Shown: piece after piece, positions 21,531-33,998 of the stretch
How the letters are laid out: each line of letters begins with the position of its first letter
Position numbering within the stretch: the first letter of the stretch is position 1
Origin: Carposina sasakii
Lineage: Eukaryota > Arthropoda > Insecta > Lepidoptera > Carposinidae
Reading direction: 5' to 3'
Length of the DNA stretch: 64,000 nucleotides
Assembly (NCBI GenBank): GCA_014607495.2
Contig: CP053167.1
Location: 2,542,001 to 2,606,000 of the forward strand
Notes under the pieces: model-generated
Seen by the model: the letters and a program-made list of their open reading frames with translations, nothing else
Told to the model about the DNA's origin: nothing
Database searches by the model: none
Translations under genes and position numbers: made by a program

Positions 21531-21901
21531 CAGGATGTTTTTTTGTGGCCACCTTTAACGAAGGGTACGTATTCTATACATGAAATAAAGTAAGTTTATG
21601 CCAAAAAAAATGCTGGGATTTTTTTTTTTTTAATTTAAATTCCTTGATCGTGCAAAATTTATAGTGTCTAGTGTTTATGTTAGTTTTTTTATAGACAGGT
21701 ATTAATTATTTTTCGTGAAAAAATCCTGCTACGCGCGTCTATGTGCATTTATGCAGAAAAACGCAGTCTATTTACTCAACTTTGGACCCTAATATTTTGG
21801 AAACCAGACACTTCCCAGGTATACTTCCATGGAGAAAAATGATCGTGATGATGAGGAGATTCCGTAGTTTTCGGGAACGTTGAGAACCAAAAATCATCCT
21901 G
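21531..21901 (+). mobile_element. MITE family F, inserted in family A tail
   Basis: 371 bp from CAGGATGTTTTTTTGTGGCC to AAATCATCCTG, flanked by TA. Short inverted ends (CAGGATG/CATCCTG) and TA target site fit a Tc1/mariner-type MITE. There is no coding capacity. Confidence 0.65.
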
Positions 21902-22740
21902 TATGTATGTATAAATTATGCGAAAAATACTAGATTATTCAAATTAATCTGCCTTTATTGCGACGAAATAGAAACTTGCAAAACTACAAATAATAAAAAC
22001 CCGAATCAAACTATACTTTATTGTATTAGTTTGTCACATACACCTCTTTTCAGGCGCTGTGATGAGACAAAAGAGGCATCATAGAAACATTGAATAAAGT
22101 ACTTGTCCAATTACCAAACCTCAAATTTTATGCTAATGTGTTTATCAGATTATGTTTGTTTCGCAATGAGTTTCTTTGTGTCTTGTTATAATAAATCATA
22201 GTTGTTTCGAGTCCGTTGTTATAGAAAAGTTAGCTATAAATTTTGTTATTTTTACTTATAACCAGGTGCTGTTAGCTAATAAATAATATTTTTAAAGTGT
22301 ACCATGAATGGAATTCTGACTCACAAGCTTAATCAATCGATTCTAATACATTACGTTAAACAGCAAATAATATTTGAGTAGTTTTTACATAATATTAACT
22401 ATTGTTCTTACCCACCTATGTAAATATAGAAGGTGACTCAAAAAATAAAACCCAAAGTATAGTATAATTACTGAAATCAAAATACTGAAAAGTTAAAAAC
22501 TAGAAATTAGCTATAGACGATATAGTCACATTATAATATGTCGATAAACTGTTGAACAGTTTGGTAGTGTTATATTTTATGAGTGTGAAATGTATATGGT
22601 ATAAATAAATAAATATCAGTAGGTAAAGGTAAAAGTCAATACACTTTATTTATCTGTCTAATCAAATAGAACTTAAAAGAAGATTAATACAACAGAATTT
22701 CAATGATTTTAATCAATATATTTAATCCTTATCCACTATC

Positions 22741-22889
22741 AGCGCCGGCCCGAAGTAAATTTTAGAATGGAGCGAGATCCATTATGGCGCCTCTCCTTTT
22801 TGCTCCTAATAATATATACCTACATATACCTTAAAATTTAGGCGCCCTCTAGGATTTGGCGCCTGGAGCGACTGCTCAGTTCACCCTGT
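22741..22889 (+). mobile_element. hAT-like family J copy, internally deleted
   Basis: Reverse of the 16,770 copy, starting CAGCGCCGGCCCG and running to GGAGCGACTGCTC. The far end is shortened compared with the 43,855 copy. Confidence 0.6.
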
Positions 22890-23927
22890 CCACAACATTA
22901 CTAATCGTAGAGACATCACAATAAAAGCGATATTTTGAAAAAGTCTGCTTAAAAGTTAATAAAACATCCTGTATACGTGATTGTCTCTAGAAGATGCCCA
23001 CAATAATAGCCGATGTGAACAGATAGTGGGCAAGGTTGTGCTATAATTACTATAGCCTACCGCCTTGACCGCGGCTCTGTCTGTCATTGCGATGTTTACT
23101 GCGAATTACAATAACAACTCAAGTTGAAGTTTCCAGGTTTTTAATAGTCATACATGTTAAACAAATGCCTTCTACTGAAGAATAGACCCCAGTATTCTAC
23201 ACCTATAATACATGCAACTTTTGTGCACAAATGTGTTGCGTTCCTCCTAATAAAATATTTACCAGTCATCTTTACGAAGATAAGCCCGGTTTAGCCGTTA
23301 ACAGATAGAGTCCCTGCAGTTTAAGTTGACGATGATGCTATTTAGTCGCTTATAAATAAGTAAATATACTAATTGAACCTTTCACTTAATATCCTCCAGC
23401 CGAAACTACCGGATATTAGTGGGATTTTTTTTTTTCTTAAGTAGTGTAAGGATTTACCGAATTTCCCACGGGAACAGGAATTCTTAAGTTTATGCAAACG
23501 AAAACTTGTCACCATCTGAACGAAATAGAAATGATTATTGGTTTCTTACCATTGTATACCAATATACTTACATTTGATGTTATTTTTATCCTTTAGTATG
23601 TATAGGTATACTATTTATCTATGCTTATCTATGTTTATGTGTTTTATTTAGGTATTTATGTTTATGTAGTCTATGTAGGTATTTTTGTTTATTTTAGGTT
23701 TATGTCTTTTCTTTTACTTCATTATTTAGTTTATTGGTCTGTTTGTGTGCACCTCTTATGTTAATTTCTCTTTCACGGTTGGTTTGCTGGAAGAAATCTC
23801 TTTTAGAGATAAGCACGCCTTTGTACATTTTGTTTGTCATAAACTTAATTTGTGAAAACTTTACTGTGTACAATAAAGCATTAGAACTAGAACTAGAAAT
23901 AGCGAAATAATAAATGCTTTATATTGA

Positions 23928-24145
23928 GTGCTGCCTGTGCTGACGTTCTGGTGAAGTCCCCACTAGTTCCATCCGTGTCGGAAGAGTCGACAAAGGAACT
24001 CGGGAATTCTCTCAGGCATTATCGTCTAGCTTATGCTAGCAAACTGTCACTGGTCATTCACATCTGTCCCATTTGGCATAGTGTATGCCAAACGTGGCTG
24101 TGGGATCCCCTATCTGATCCTGCAGATCTGGCTACCCAATTTTGT
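23928..24145 (+). repeat. Repeat family G copy
   Basis: Diverged full-order copy; an open frame runs through it but shows no protein-like features. Confidence 0.6.
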
Positions 24146-24249
24146 GAACACAACCGTGTGTTATGTCTGTATTAAAAAGTGGATGTACGAGAAATCGATA
24201 CCCAATCGGTTGGACAGACAATGTAAAACGATTACATAAACAATGTGAT

Positions 24250-24508
24250 GATGATGATCTCCGACCGTATTTCGGTCAAGGCGACCAATCTCTACGGAGA
24301 TGGGTCGGAATGCCGACACGATCGGAGAGAGATCAGGCGCAGGACCAAAGGTTTTACGTGCTTTCCGAGGCACGAGCTAAGTGACAATTTTGCAACATTA
24401 AAATCTGTACATGAAAAAAATTCATTGGTACAGGCCCGTGATTGGGATCGAACTTACGCCTCCCGCTTGGAAGGTGCACGTCTTAACCACTGGGCTATAC
24501 TTAAACTT
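24250..24508 (-). mobile_element. SINE family C, internally deleted
   Basis: Tail and head are present, but the TGCACTATAATATC segment is missing. The head carries the reverse of the B box (GGGATCGAACTTACGCCTCC). Confidence 0.65.
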
Positions 24509-25198
24509 AAATACACTTAAACAATGTATTCACACTATAAAATAAGGAAACATACTACACTAATTATATGATTAAATATCGATTGAATTAACATATTAGA
24601 TATTATTACAAGTACTAAGTATCAATATTCCCCAGAACCTCATCAACTTACGTCACGATATTAAATGACTTATGCAAGTCAGACGTCCGTAACATGGATT
24701 TTTTCAACTGATATTTTAATGTTTACGTATTTATACATGGTGTTACAAAAGGGATCTGCTAAGCGCATTGATCATGTCATGAAAATCAATGTTGGTTGAT
24801 GATTTTTCAAGAGTGTATTGTTTAGGAATTTTCCATACAATCTAAAAAAATCGACATGTGGCTTCGAGATTTGCTTTCTTTTTCACCTTCCCTATCCTAC
24901 CATATTTGGGCTGAAACCTGAATTTATACATATACACACTGAGTATCCAAAACTGTATGATCATAAAAGAGACCCCACAGCCACAGCTGAGAGAATACCC
25001 GAGTTCCTTAGTCTCTCGACATGCATAAGGATTGCGGATGCGGCCGTAAGGATTTTAATGCATGTTTTGTGTGCGCCAGTCATAGTTGTATGTATCAGTA
25101 ATTGTGCTACAATGTATAATCATTATTCTACCTTTTTAATATATGTGATGTTGGTGTGCCTAATCTTAATAAATAAATAAAATAAATAAATAAATAAC

Positions 25199-25317
25199 GT
25201 CACTACTAACCGAACTTGTACATCTCAACTATACCCTCAAAATTGGTCAGAAGTGGCACCATGTGGTTCTATCGGCCCTTGGTGCTCTGCCTACCCCGTA
25301 AAGGGTAAAGGCGTGAT

Positions 25318-25348
<31 letters not shown>
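25199..25348 (+). repeat. Repeat family A, 3' part
   Basis: 3' half of family A next to an (AAAT)n run, ending in (ATGT)n. Confidence 0.7.
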
Positions 25349-25353
<5 letters not shown>

Positions 25354-25584
25354 AATAACATGCACGGAAGGAGATGCAGCAGAACTCTTGAGTTTATTAT
25401 GAAAGAAGTTGCCAATCCTATTCATGCAACATGCATGTGATGCTGTACCTATTATTTCCTCTGTTATTATGAACAGACGAAATAATCGGACTTTGTACTT
25501 GAACGTATCGAATTAGTGTTACCTCACCCGTAAAATTGTGTTAGTTATCACAGACAGATATATCTTCTACATATACATATACAG

Positions 25585-25944
25585 AATGTAACAAAAGGGG
25601 TATGTTAAGCGAAAAGCTATGTAAATAGCCCACTAAAAGGAACCTATCCACAAAATTTCAGACTCGAAATCACATGTTTATTTTTCCAGATAGTATGGAG
25701 AGATTCCTAAACAACTCAGGAATGTTCACACAATCTTGAAAAATAAACATGTGATTTCGAGTCTCAAATCACATATTTATTTTTCCCGATAGTATGGAGA
25801 ATTTTTAAATAACTCAGGAATTTTCATACAATCTTGAAAAATAAAAATGTGATTTCGAGTCTCAAATTTTGAAAATAGGTTTTCTCTAGTGGGCTATTTA
25901 TACAGCTTTTCGCTTAACATACCCTTTCTGTTACATCCTGTATA
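25585..25944. mobile_element. MITE family E, long foldback copy
   Basis: The arms extend well past the ends: GCTATGTAAATAGCCCACTA mirrors TAGTGGGCTATTTATACAGC. The internal segment CTTGAAAAATAAACATGTGA is itself duplicated. Flanked by TA. Confidence 0.65.
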
Positions 25945-26142
25945 TGACTGGATTAGAACACGTCTTTCCGGTTCTACATAGTATTAGTCAGTGTGGAATA
26001 CTTAGTCGTGGAATTGGTGACCGTCAAAGTCAAAATGGAAGGATCAAGGATTTTGGTAGAATAACGTATAGATATGATGAGATGGCGAAAATGTTAGGTA
26101 GAAAATAATATATTACTGGTATAATACTCGTATATACTTGGC

Positions 26143-26404
26143 CGCGTGGTGCCGGCAGAGTAGAATTCGTACCACCCCATGTCTGCCCGTGGGTATCGTA
26201 CGAGGCGATTAAGGGTTTCCGGGAGGTGGGCAGCAGCGTCTGCCGTGTTGACAACATAGTCCAAAATACAAACTGCGGTCACCAAACCGCCTGCCCAGAG
26301 TGGTGACTATAGGCGAATACCCCCCATGGCAGTCTTGTGGCGTGCCCTGGGGGAGGCCTACGTCCAGTAGTGGACTGCAATAAGCTGATGATGATGATGA
26401 TGAT
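26143..26404 (+). repeat. Repeat family B, near full length
   Basis: Runs from GGCCGCGTGGTGCCGGCAGA to (GAT)n. The antisense reading is open for about 60 codons, as in other copies, which suggests descent from a coding retroelement region. Confidence 0.7.
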
Positions 26405-26534
26405 AATATATAAATGGATTATTCCGATCTATCACCCTGTTCTGTCCCCCTAAAGTGACAGTTCGGAAAAAATGTTGATAACAAGGTGACAGCTCGAACT
26501 TTATTAGCTCCTCAATAGATTTATACATAAGTTT

Positions 26535-26812
26535 CAGCCTTAAACATTGTGCTGACTGCTGAGGGATTCAGCTTTGTTTGCAGAGATTTGGCTAGTGTAT
26601 AGCTATCTGATGATGATGATGATAATGAAAGAAAAGATGATGAAAAATAACGTTGCCAATATGTAATTTAAAAAAGAGGTGGTAAAATTCGTCATCCGAG
26701 TAATTGACCCGGTGGCTCAGTGGTAAGAGCGCTGGCACGGAATGCAGAGGTCGTGGGTTCGATTCCCACTCGGATGAAGAGTTTTTTCCATTTCTTTATT
26801 AATAATTTTATA
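26535..26812 (+). mobile_element. tRNA-derived SINE family D
   Basis: The tRNA-like head GGTGGCTCAGTGGTAAGAGC...GTGGGTTCGATTCCCAC is followed by TTTTTTCCATTTCTTTATTA. It is not a functional tRNA: the acceptor stem does not pair and a 3' body follows. Confidence 0.65.
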
Positions 26813-27580
26813 ACATAAGTATAGGTAAATTACAGTGGGACAGATTTTTTATTCCTATCTGTCCCTAATATAATTTTATATATGGCTGTGTTCCCAGAAC
26901 TGTAAGATCACGATGGAGTTCCTATGTTTCAATGATTAGCCACAAGTTGCGAGCACATCGCCTGAGTAAACGACCCTGAGTTCCTTAATGGACTCTTACG
27001 ACATGCACGGGTGGTGCTTGCTCTTCTTTTTTATTAGATTTTAGATATACCTTTTGATATAGAAATGACTTTGAGCTAAGATGAGCTCAGTAATTGAATG
27101 CTATAGGTTTCCATTGCGTGCAATGTTACGAGTACTTTATTCTACCTATTAATGCTGACTTAATAGCTTGACATAGCCTAGAAATTATTTTCTGGCCAAG
27201 TTATCTTCATAAAGACATGGGCGCTACTGTCTACGTCATAGCAGTAACATAATACTATAGGTATGATTTTTCGTGAAAGAGCCACTGCATTATTGAAAAG
27301 TAGGTTTATTTCGAAGCCAGATCGTGTCTGGGTTTTACTACGTTACAAATATCATTAACTGGGTTTTTATTAAGAATTGTTTTTATCTGTGGGAATAGTT
27401 TAGAAGGTTGTTTGTCTATTGTTCTAGAATTAGATATGACATTGTGTAATATAAGAAGTACATTTTCTTTTGCTCGTGCAAGCGCCACAAGAAAATCATA
27501 CTATCTAGCATAGTTATAGAAAAATACTAACTATAGCATTTCAAAAAATAGACATGTTACTCTGGACCGGTAATATACAG

Positions 27581-27698
27581 TGGGGTAAGCACGAACCTTT
27601 TTACGCGGCGTAACACTAGCGACTCGGTAGCAAAATCTATGTGATTTGACAGTTTGACGCTAGCTTTACGGACTATCGAGAGGTTCGTGCTTACCCCA
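27581..27698. mobile_element. Short MITE with 18-nt perfect inverted ends
   Basis: TGGGGTAAGCACGAACCT at 27,581-27,598 is mirrored at 27,681-27,698. The unit is 118 bp with no coding potential. Confidence 0.65.
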
Positions 27699-28329
27699 CA
27701 GATATCTAGATTGTGGTAATATGATAGTGTCCGAAAGACCGGCGGTAGACTCACTACTTATTTTTTTTTATTTTTTTTATTTTCTTTATTAGGAAAACCA
27801 ACAGCATTTACATTTTATAATAATTACAGGTAAATTTAATTTATAATTAGGCCAAGAATAGTTTTCACAATATTTCTGTGTTAAAGTGGTACGTTTAGAC
27901 AGGGGCAAAGACAGCTTCCCACCCATACAATGACTTGTTTTTCAAAGTATAAATATTTCAAAGCATCAAACAATTCGTATGAGTGAGGAACCGCCTCAGC
28001 AAAGAGATTAATAACAAAGTAAAATGTAGATAGGTCAATTGATTACCTAAAATTGATGTGATAAGGCATAATATTATTTACCACCACACATATTACCATC
28101 ACTGGACGCGACAACTAGATCAATTTTGGATCAAGATGCCACAGGCTGGTTGGCGTCTCAACGAACATTTTATGTCTATTCCTACTAGATTAAAGATATC
28201 AATAGTTTTGAATTGTTTATTGTAAACAGACAAAATGCGGGAAAGATGGCATTTCTGGCATAATACTTGTCAGCAGACTAGAGGAGTATGTCTTGTGCGA
28301 CGTCTTGGTGTGCAAATTTATGCTTGCAT

Positions 28330-28590
28330 GAAGGACATCACATAGGTGTTAGTTGGTTCGGTAGATAGAACTTGGATAATCCTGATGATGCTGTTGGCGA
28401 AACATCGATATGTCGATTGGTTTTCGGATTAGCAGCTATGTATTTATGGTTGCATGCTAGGTGCTTGGATCTGGCTTCTCGTTGCGACTGTAGTGTCTTG
28501 TGTTCGTGATCATGAGTAGGCAGATCCGAGGGTCAGCGGAGGGTATAGGGCCCGGTGGCGGGCGATCCCTCAATAGAGATGAAAAGTGCT
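28330..28590 (+). repeat. Repeat family V
   Basis: Contains GTTGGCGAAACATCGATATG and CGGAGGGTATAGGGCCCGGTGG. An inverted related copy is at 61,840-62,080 and a short one at 62,140-62,180. Confidence 0.55.
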
Positions 28591-28774
28591 TAGGTATGGC
28601 ATTTTTTAAAATTCGGAACACAGTAATTAACTTAGTCCTACACTAAAATCCCAAAGGTTTTGTGTCGTGGGTACTATGAAACGGTATAATATAAATACAT
28701 AAGATAAGTATAGAAACATCCATGACTCGGAAACAAATATCGATATAATTTGTATACCTCTGACAAACCTCTTT

Positions 28775-28925
28775 AGAAAAGAGATGGTAAAATTCGTCAT
28801 CCGAGTAATTGACCCGGTGGCTTAGTGGTTATAGCGGCTGGCACGGTTTGCAGCGGTCGTGGGTTCGATTCCCCCACTCGGGTGAAGAATTTTTTCCATT
28901 TTCTTTATTAATAATTTTATAAACC
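28775..28925 (+). mobile_element. SINE family D copy
   Basis: Same head with substitutions (GGTGGCTTAGTGGTTATAGC) and the same TTCTTTATTAATAATTTTAT 3' end. Confidence 0.65.
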
Positions 28926-29218
28926 TCTTTGAGGTAAATGACCTAATACTCGTATACATGAAATGTAAAATTGTGCATAATACTAGGTATAGGGTTCCCA
29001 TTGGATTTATAAAGCTGTTCTACTATACTTCTCATACCCGGTAAGTAAATATAGTTGTTGAAGCAATCGTTTGCTTGTTGATCTATTACTTCATGGATTT
29101 CTAACAGGGTTTATTTTTATAGGTGTTATAACAATTGTCTTATTAAGAAAATAGGCTAGGTACTATAAATAACCTGCCCACGAAGAGACAGCAAATCAAA
29201 TGTACTAAGTAAGTATGT

Positions 29219-29292
29219 CATCATCATCATCAACCTATTGCAGTCCACTGCTGGACGTAGGCCTACCCCAGGGCACGCCAAAAGACTGCCAT
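29219..29292 (-). repeat. Repeat family B, short fragment
   Basis: Only the (ATC)n end and GTCCACTGCTGGACGTAGGC block remain; it then joins a family E fragment. Confidence 0.65.
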
Positions 29293-29299
29293 GAAGAAA

Positions 29300-29615
29300 T
29301 TAGAAATCACATTGTTGTTTGTTTGTTTTTCAAGATTGTATGAACATTCCTGAGATGTTTAGGAATTCTCCATAGTAATTACAAAAATAAAAATCTGATT
29401 TCGACTCTCGAGTACGAGTATTTTGTTTAACAACCCCTTTTTGCTACACCTTGTATATTGGGCATATTCAATGCAGAGATTTAGAGAAAGGTAAATTTTC
29501 TTTAATCTATGATTCAATAGCATTTTGCCCAACATATTACTTCTATTACAAGCGAAATGCTGTTAAATATGCCAAATATACAAGGTGTAGCAAAAGGGGC
29601 TTGTTTAAACATAAG
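29300..29615. mobile_element. MITE family E fragments
   Basis: Half copies near 29,310-29,457 (ending CCCTTTTTGCTACACCTTG) and 29,578-29,612 (AAGGTGTAGCAAAAGGGG), facing each other across about 120 bp of unknown sequence. They may be the two ends of one diverged element. Confidence 0.45.
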
Positions 29616-30099
29616 TTTAGACTCTTAAATCAATTACACTGAAGACCCAAACTCGTCAACCAATTACCAAATTCATGGTAACAGGTCAATGCCACACTTT
29701 CCCAGTAAACTTCAAAGTTTACGTAACCGCGTCCATTGACGATGCACGGACGGTAACCCGATACCTTTCTACGTACAATGCTCGTATGCCTGCTGAATGA
29801 CAATGCGGCTATTATCCAACGATTCTCTGAACTTAGAAGTACATTAAAGATTAGATTAGATTCACATGTTATACAGGGTGTTAAGTGACAGCCAGGCAAA
29901 TACTGAAATGCTGAACAAGTACCATTCTGTTGAATTATACGACAGTGTTATTACTCGCAGGAAAGATTTTCAGTAATCTTTGCTCTCCGCGCTAATTGTA
30001 TCGGGCGATTCTGTGACTAATTAAATGGGCGTATTAGTTATTGTGTGATCCATTTCTGTTTTTTGGATCAATTGTGACTCTCCATTAGGGTTGATCAGT

Positions 30100-30345
30100 T
30101 TTTGAAATTTTTTGATGGCTAATTTTTTTTGTAAATCATATTTTGATAAAAAAATTATTTTTATGTCATTATTTAAGGCCTAATTAAACGAACTAAACAA
30201 TTTTTTTCCTGAAAATATGAAAAAAATATCGGAAAATGTCGGAATTTTCCTATGTGAAAATTTTCACTGTTTTCCGCCTCAGAATCATGGTCCGAAGTCA
30301 TGGTATCAATATTTGTCTGGCTGTCACAAACACCCTGTATAGATG
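30100..30345 (-). repeat. Repeat family N
   Basis: Shares CTGGCTGTCACAAACACCCTG, TTTCCGCCT and AATTAAACGAACTAAACAAT with the copy at 36,555. A short start of a third copy is at 29,875-29,915. Confidence 0.6.
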
Positions 30346-30483
30346 TTACATAAAATTAAATATAGTAGGTGCATGTAACGCCCTGTAAAGGCACGGCAAA
30401 GAATAAGACCAAGTAGTGGCCACTTTAATTAAAAATATAATTTTGTTATATGTTAAATTATAAAGGTAGCGCGATACTACATA

Positions 30484-30849
30484 TACAGGGTGTAACAAAA
30501 ACGGTATGTTAAGCGAGAAGCTATGTAAATAGCCCACTATACACAATAGAGAACCTATTTCCAAAATTTGAGACTCTAAATCACATGTTTATTTTTCAAG
30601 ATTGTATGAACATTCCTGAGTTGTTTATGAATTCTCTATACTATCTAGAAAAATATGTATGCGATTTAGAGTCTGAATTTTTGTAGGTAGGTTCCTTGGG
30701 TTTTGCGAGACCCATTCAGAAGGCATTATTAGGCGTTTCGGTCCGCGGACCAAAACACGAGCTGACCGAAACGCCCCAAAACCCGGTTCCTTTAAGTGGG
30801 TTGTTTACATAGCTTTTCGCTTAACATACCCCTTTTGTTACACCCTGTA
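30484..30849. mobile_element. MITE family E carrying an inserted smaller foldback
   Basis: Ends are CAGGGTGTAACAAAAACGG and CCCCTTTTGTTACACCCTG. Inside it, at about 30,695-30,790, is a GC-rich segment absent from the other copies, with inverted parts TTGGGTTTTGCG/CGCCCCAAAACCC and GGCGTTTCGGTC/GACCGAAACGCC. Confidence 0.65.
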
Positions 30850-30854
30850 GATAC

Positions 30855-31068
30855 GCCTGTGTTCCCGAAATGGGGTAGTCAGATCAGCCGTAAGAGAGAT
30901 CCCACAGCCACGTTTAGTATAACGGGGACAGATGTTAACGATCAGTGACAAGTTGCTAGCTTATCGCCTGAGAGTATGCCCGAGTTCCTTAGTCGACTCT
31001 TACGACATGCACGGATGGAGATGCAGCTGATGTATTCTAGTAAAGCCCCGCATGAGCATAGGAAAGAT
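30855..31068 (-). repeat. Repeat family G copy
   Basis: Reverse copy from TGTGTTCCCGAAATGGGGTAG to GCCCCGCATGAGCATAGG, followed directly by a family B copy. Confidence 0.65.
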
Positions 31069-31268
31069 TCATCATCATCATCAGCTCTATTGCAGTCCAC
31101 TGCTGGACGTAGGCCTCCCCCAGGGCACACCACAAGACTGCCATGGGGGGTATTTGTATTTGCCCATAGTCACCACGCTGGGCAGGCGGGTTGGTGACCG
31201 TAGTTTGTATTTTGGACTCCACCTCCCGGAAACCCTTAACCCTTAATCCTGCCGGCACCACGTGGCAT
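31069..31268 (-). repeat. Repeat family B with internal deletion
   Basis: The (ATC)n end and both outer blocks are present, but the middle segment (GTCAACACGGGAGGCGC region) is missing. Confidence 0.65.
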
Positions 31269-31559
31269 AGGAAAGATTATTATTATCTAATAATCAGCCA
31301 TCTTAACTTTGTTAATATCTCTGGTAGCTAAGATATTTATCTATTTAACACCAAAAACGGAATATTTAGCATGTTACGTAAGGTTAATAAATTGTAAACC
31401 AGTTCAGTTAATCATACAGTTAACGTCAACTCAAGGCTATGTGTCTATCCGAATAGCGTCTATCAACATAACTATGGATGTGGGCAACTAGTACTAAAGG
31501 ACAGACGCGGATCACGAACGATTTAGCACAATGACCCTAAATAGTGACATACTTAATCG

Positions 31560-31725
31560 GTCCTGTGCTGGTGCGGGGCTTCACTAGAATACATCAGCTG
31601 CATCTCCTTCCGTGCACATCGTAAAAGTCGACTTACGAACTCAAATCGGGCATCCTCTCATGCGATAGGTAAGCTATCAACTTGTAACTGTAATCATTTA
31701 CTTACAAAACGTGGCTGTGGGATAT
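31560..31725 (+). repeat. Repeat family G copy
   Basis: Block order retained up to the GTGGCTGTGGGAT block. Confidence 0.6.
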
Positions 31726-31844
31726 TATTTACAATTGTCATCATCACACCACAATATTCTGATCACGCCACTGATCACTTATGTGAAGTAGGCACGTCTT
31801 TGACCTCATTAAACATTTCTTTATAAAAATTGGCATTTTGATAT

Positions 31845-31955
31845 ATTATAAAATTATTAATAAAGAAATGGAAAAAATTCCTCACCCGGGTGGGAATCGA
31901 ACCCACGACCTCTGCATTCCGTGCCAGCGCTCTTACCACTGAGCCACTTTTTTGA
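31845..31955 (-). mobile_element. SINE family D copy
   Basis: Reverse copy; AATCGAACCCACGACCTC and GCTCTTACCACTGAGCCAC are the reversed B and A boxes. Confidence 0.65.
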
Positions 31956-32584
31956 ATTTTGATATAGTACAAAGGTGACCAAAAACAAAACTGCACCTGT
32001 GCCCATTACGTTACGGAAAATTACTCTCAGTAAATTAAGTACCTATTCGTAAAAATAAATCGTGCCAAGTGATAAACATAAATATTAGTATATCTAAGTT
32101 GTAAAAAACAGTAATGCCGGTAACATATAATAACCTAAACCGATAATTCAACCTTGTTCAATGACTGCCGAGTCACGAGTTCATGATCACCATTTATAAA
32201 ATGATGATCACTCAAAAATTGTAAAGAGCAGGAAATATACCTGAATCCATATAACTTAATTATTACCAGAAGCCTAATTAATGTGGGAATATTGAATAAA
32301 CGAACGGACGAATAAAAATACATATACACTCAGCTGTGCTCTAACAGAACTTTAGGATCATAAGGAGATTGTAGAAGCCACGTAAAGCATGTAAATGAAC
32401 AGTGTCAAATTGCTAGCTCTCAACGCCTGAGAGAACGCCGCTGAGTTCCTTAGTCGACTCTTACGACATGGATGAAAGAAGATGCAACTGACGTATTGAC
32501 AGCATATAGGTATATGACTACTACACGAACGAATAAAACAACATCTTTTGTCATATTAACCTTACCTAACTAGAATTTGTTACG

Positions 32585-32942
32585 ATTTATATTATGATTA
32601 TGACGATCTCCGACCGTATTTCGGCCAAGGCGACCAATCTCTACGGAGTTTGGCCAGGTACGCAGGAGATATTATAGTGCACAAGTGTGTGCACAAACAC
32701 AGATGCACTCTCTATTCCGTTTCTCTCATAGTCCGATGGGACGGAAAGCCGATACGACCGGAGAGAGATCAGGCGCAGGACCGACAGTTTTACGTGCTTT
32801 CCGAGGCACGAGCTAAGTGACAATTTTACAACATTAAAATCTGCACATAAAATAAATTAATTGGTACAGGCCCGTGACTGGGATCGAACTTACGCCTCCT
32901 GCTTGGAAGATGCACGTCTTAACCATTGGGCTATCACCGCAT
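32585..32942 (-). mobile_element. SINE family C, full length
   Basis: Reverse of the 19,935 copy, from CTCCGACCGTATTTCGGCC to GGGCTATCACCGC. Confidence 0.7.
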
Positions 32943-33636
32943 GATTTATATTATATTCTGTATGTCAATGACACAATACTCAAGGCAGTCATCCAAAGGT
33001 CCAAAGGACCCTTGCCATTGATACAGGTAGGTTACCTACTCGATCGACATGAAGATCACTAACGAGACCTTAGGGTCTTATCTGATGAGTCTGATCATTA
33101 ACTCTATCACAGAAGTAATTGATGACCACATCATTAGCATCAGCGATCATTAACTTTAATTACGAGTACACCAGAATATCGAAAACATTATATTTTTATT
33201 TAAACTTGTGAATAATGGCATCACCGTCCGCGTGACATGAAATAAGGTCCTGTGCTGATGCGGGGCTTCACTAGAATGCATCAGCTGCATCTCCTTCTGT
33301 GCATGTCGTAAAAGTCGTCTGAGGAACTCAAAGGCATTCTTCTAGATGCCACATGACACGGATCTTTTGCATCTGGCGACGCTATGTGAAATCAGGAGGT
33401 CTACTCTGAAGTGACGATAAACGAAGTATCGGCCGAATATCCAGGTGTTTTCTACTACGAACTTCCTTCGATCGGATCAGTCGCGCCGTTTTTTCATTCG
33501 GTCCGATCGAACTCTATTTGACAGGTATAAGCTTAATAAGATTTATGTTATCTAGATCGGGATTTATTACGAGTATTACCACTAAAGCAGTTTCTTTCAT
33601 TTCCGTCGTAAACGTAAGATGTCCTACATTAACATA

Positions 33637-33998
33637 CATGATGTTTTTTCGTTGCCACCCTTACCGAAGGGTACTTACTCTATAGATCAAATAAAGTAAG
33701 TTTATGCCAAAAAAAATGCTGGGAAACGATGTAATTTTTTTTTTTTTGCAAAATAAAATTACTTGATCGGGCGATAGTGTCCAGTGTTTATGCTAGTTTT
33801 TTCATAGACAGACATTTCTCGTGAAAAAAATCTAGCTACGCGCGACTATGTCCATTTATGCAGAAAAACGCAGTCTATTTACTCAACTTCGGACCCTAAT
33901 ATCTTGGGAACCAGACCAGGTAAGCTTCCATGGAGAAAAATGATCGTGATGATGAGGAGATGTAGTTTTCGGGAACGTTGACGACCAAAAATCCCTGT
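33637..33998 (+). mobile_element. MITE family F copy
   Basis: Same internal blocks (ATGCCAAAAAAAATGCTGGG, GAAAAACGCAGTCTATTTAC, GTAGTTTTCGGGAACGTTGA) with mutated ends. Confidence 0.65.

Noticed and set aside
24818..25180. 120-codon plus-strand frame
   Set aside because: It passes through a family G fragment and ends next to an (AAAT)n run; no recognisable protein.
26703..26777. tRNA-like sequence with A and B boxes
   Set aside because: The acceptor stem does not pair, five similar copies exist and each continues into the same 3' body, so it is a SINE head, not a tRNA gene. The same holds for the tRNA-like parts near 5,700, 19,960 and 32,880.
27306..27488. 60-codon minus-strand frame beginning MALARAKENVLL
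   Set aside because: Helical, lysine-rich but short, without splice or domain support and not linked to a neighbour. Not enough for a gene call.
28385..28420. CTGATGA...GAAAC resembling a hammerhead ribozyme core, also CTGAGGA...GAAAC on the minus strand near 62,065
   Set aside because: An extra T sits after the core in both copies, and I could not find the flanking stem pairings or a cleavage triplet. Probably chance within repeat family V.
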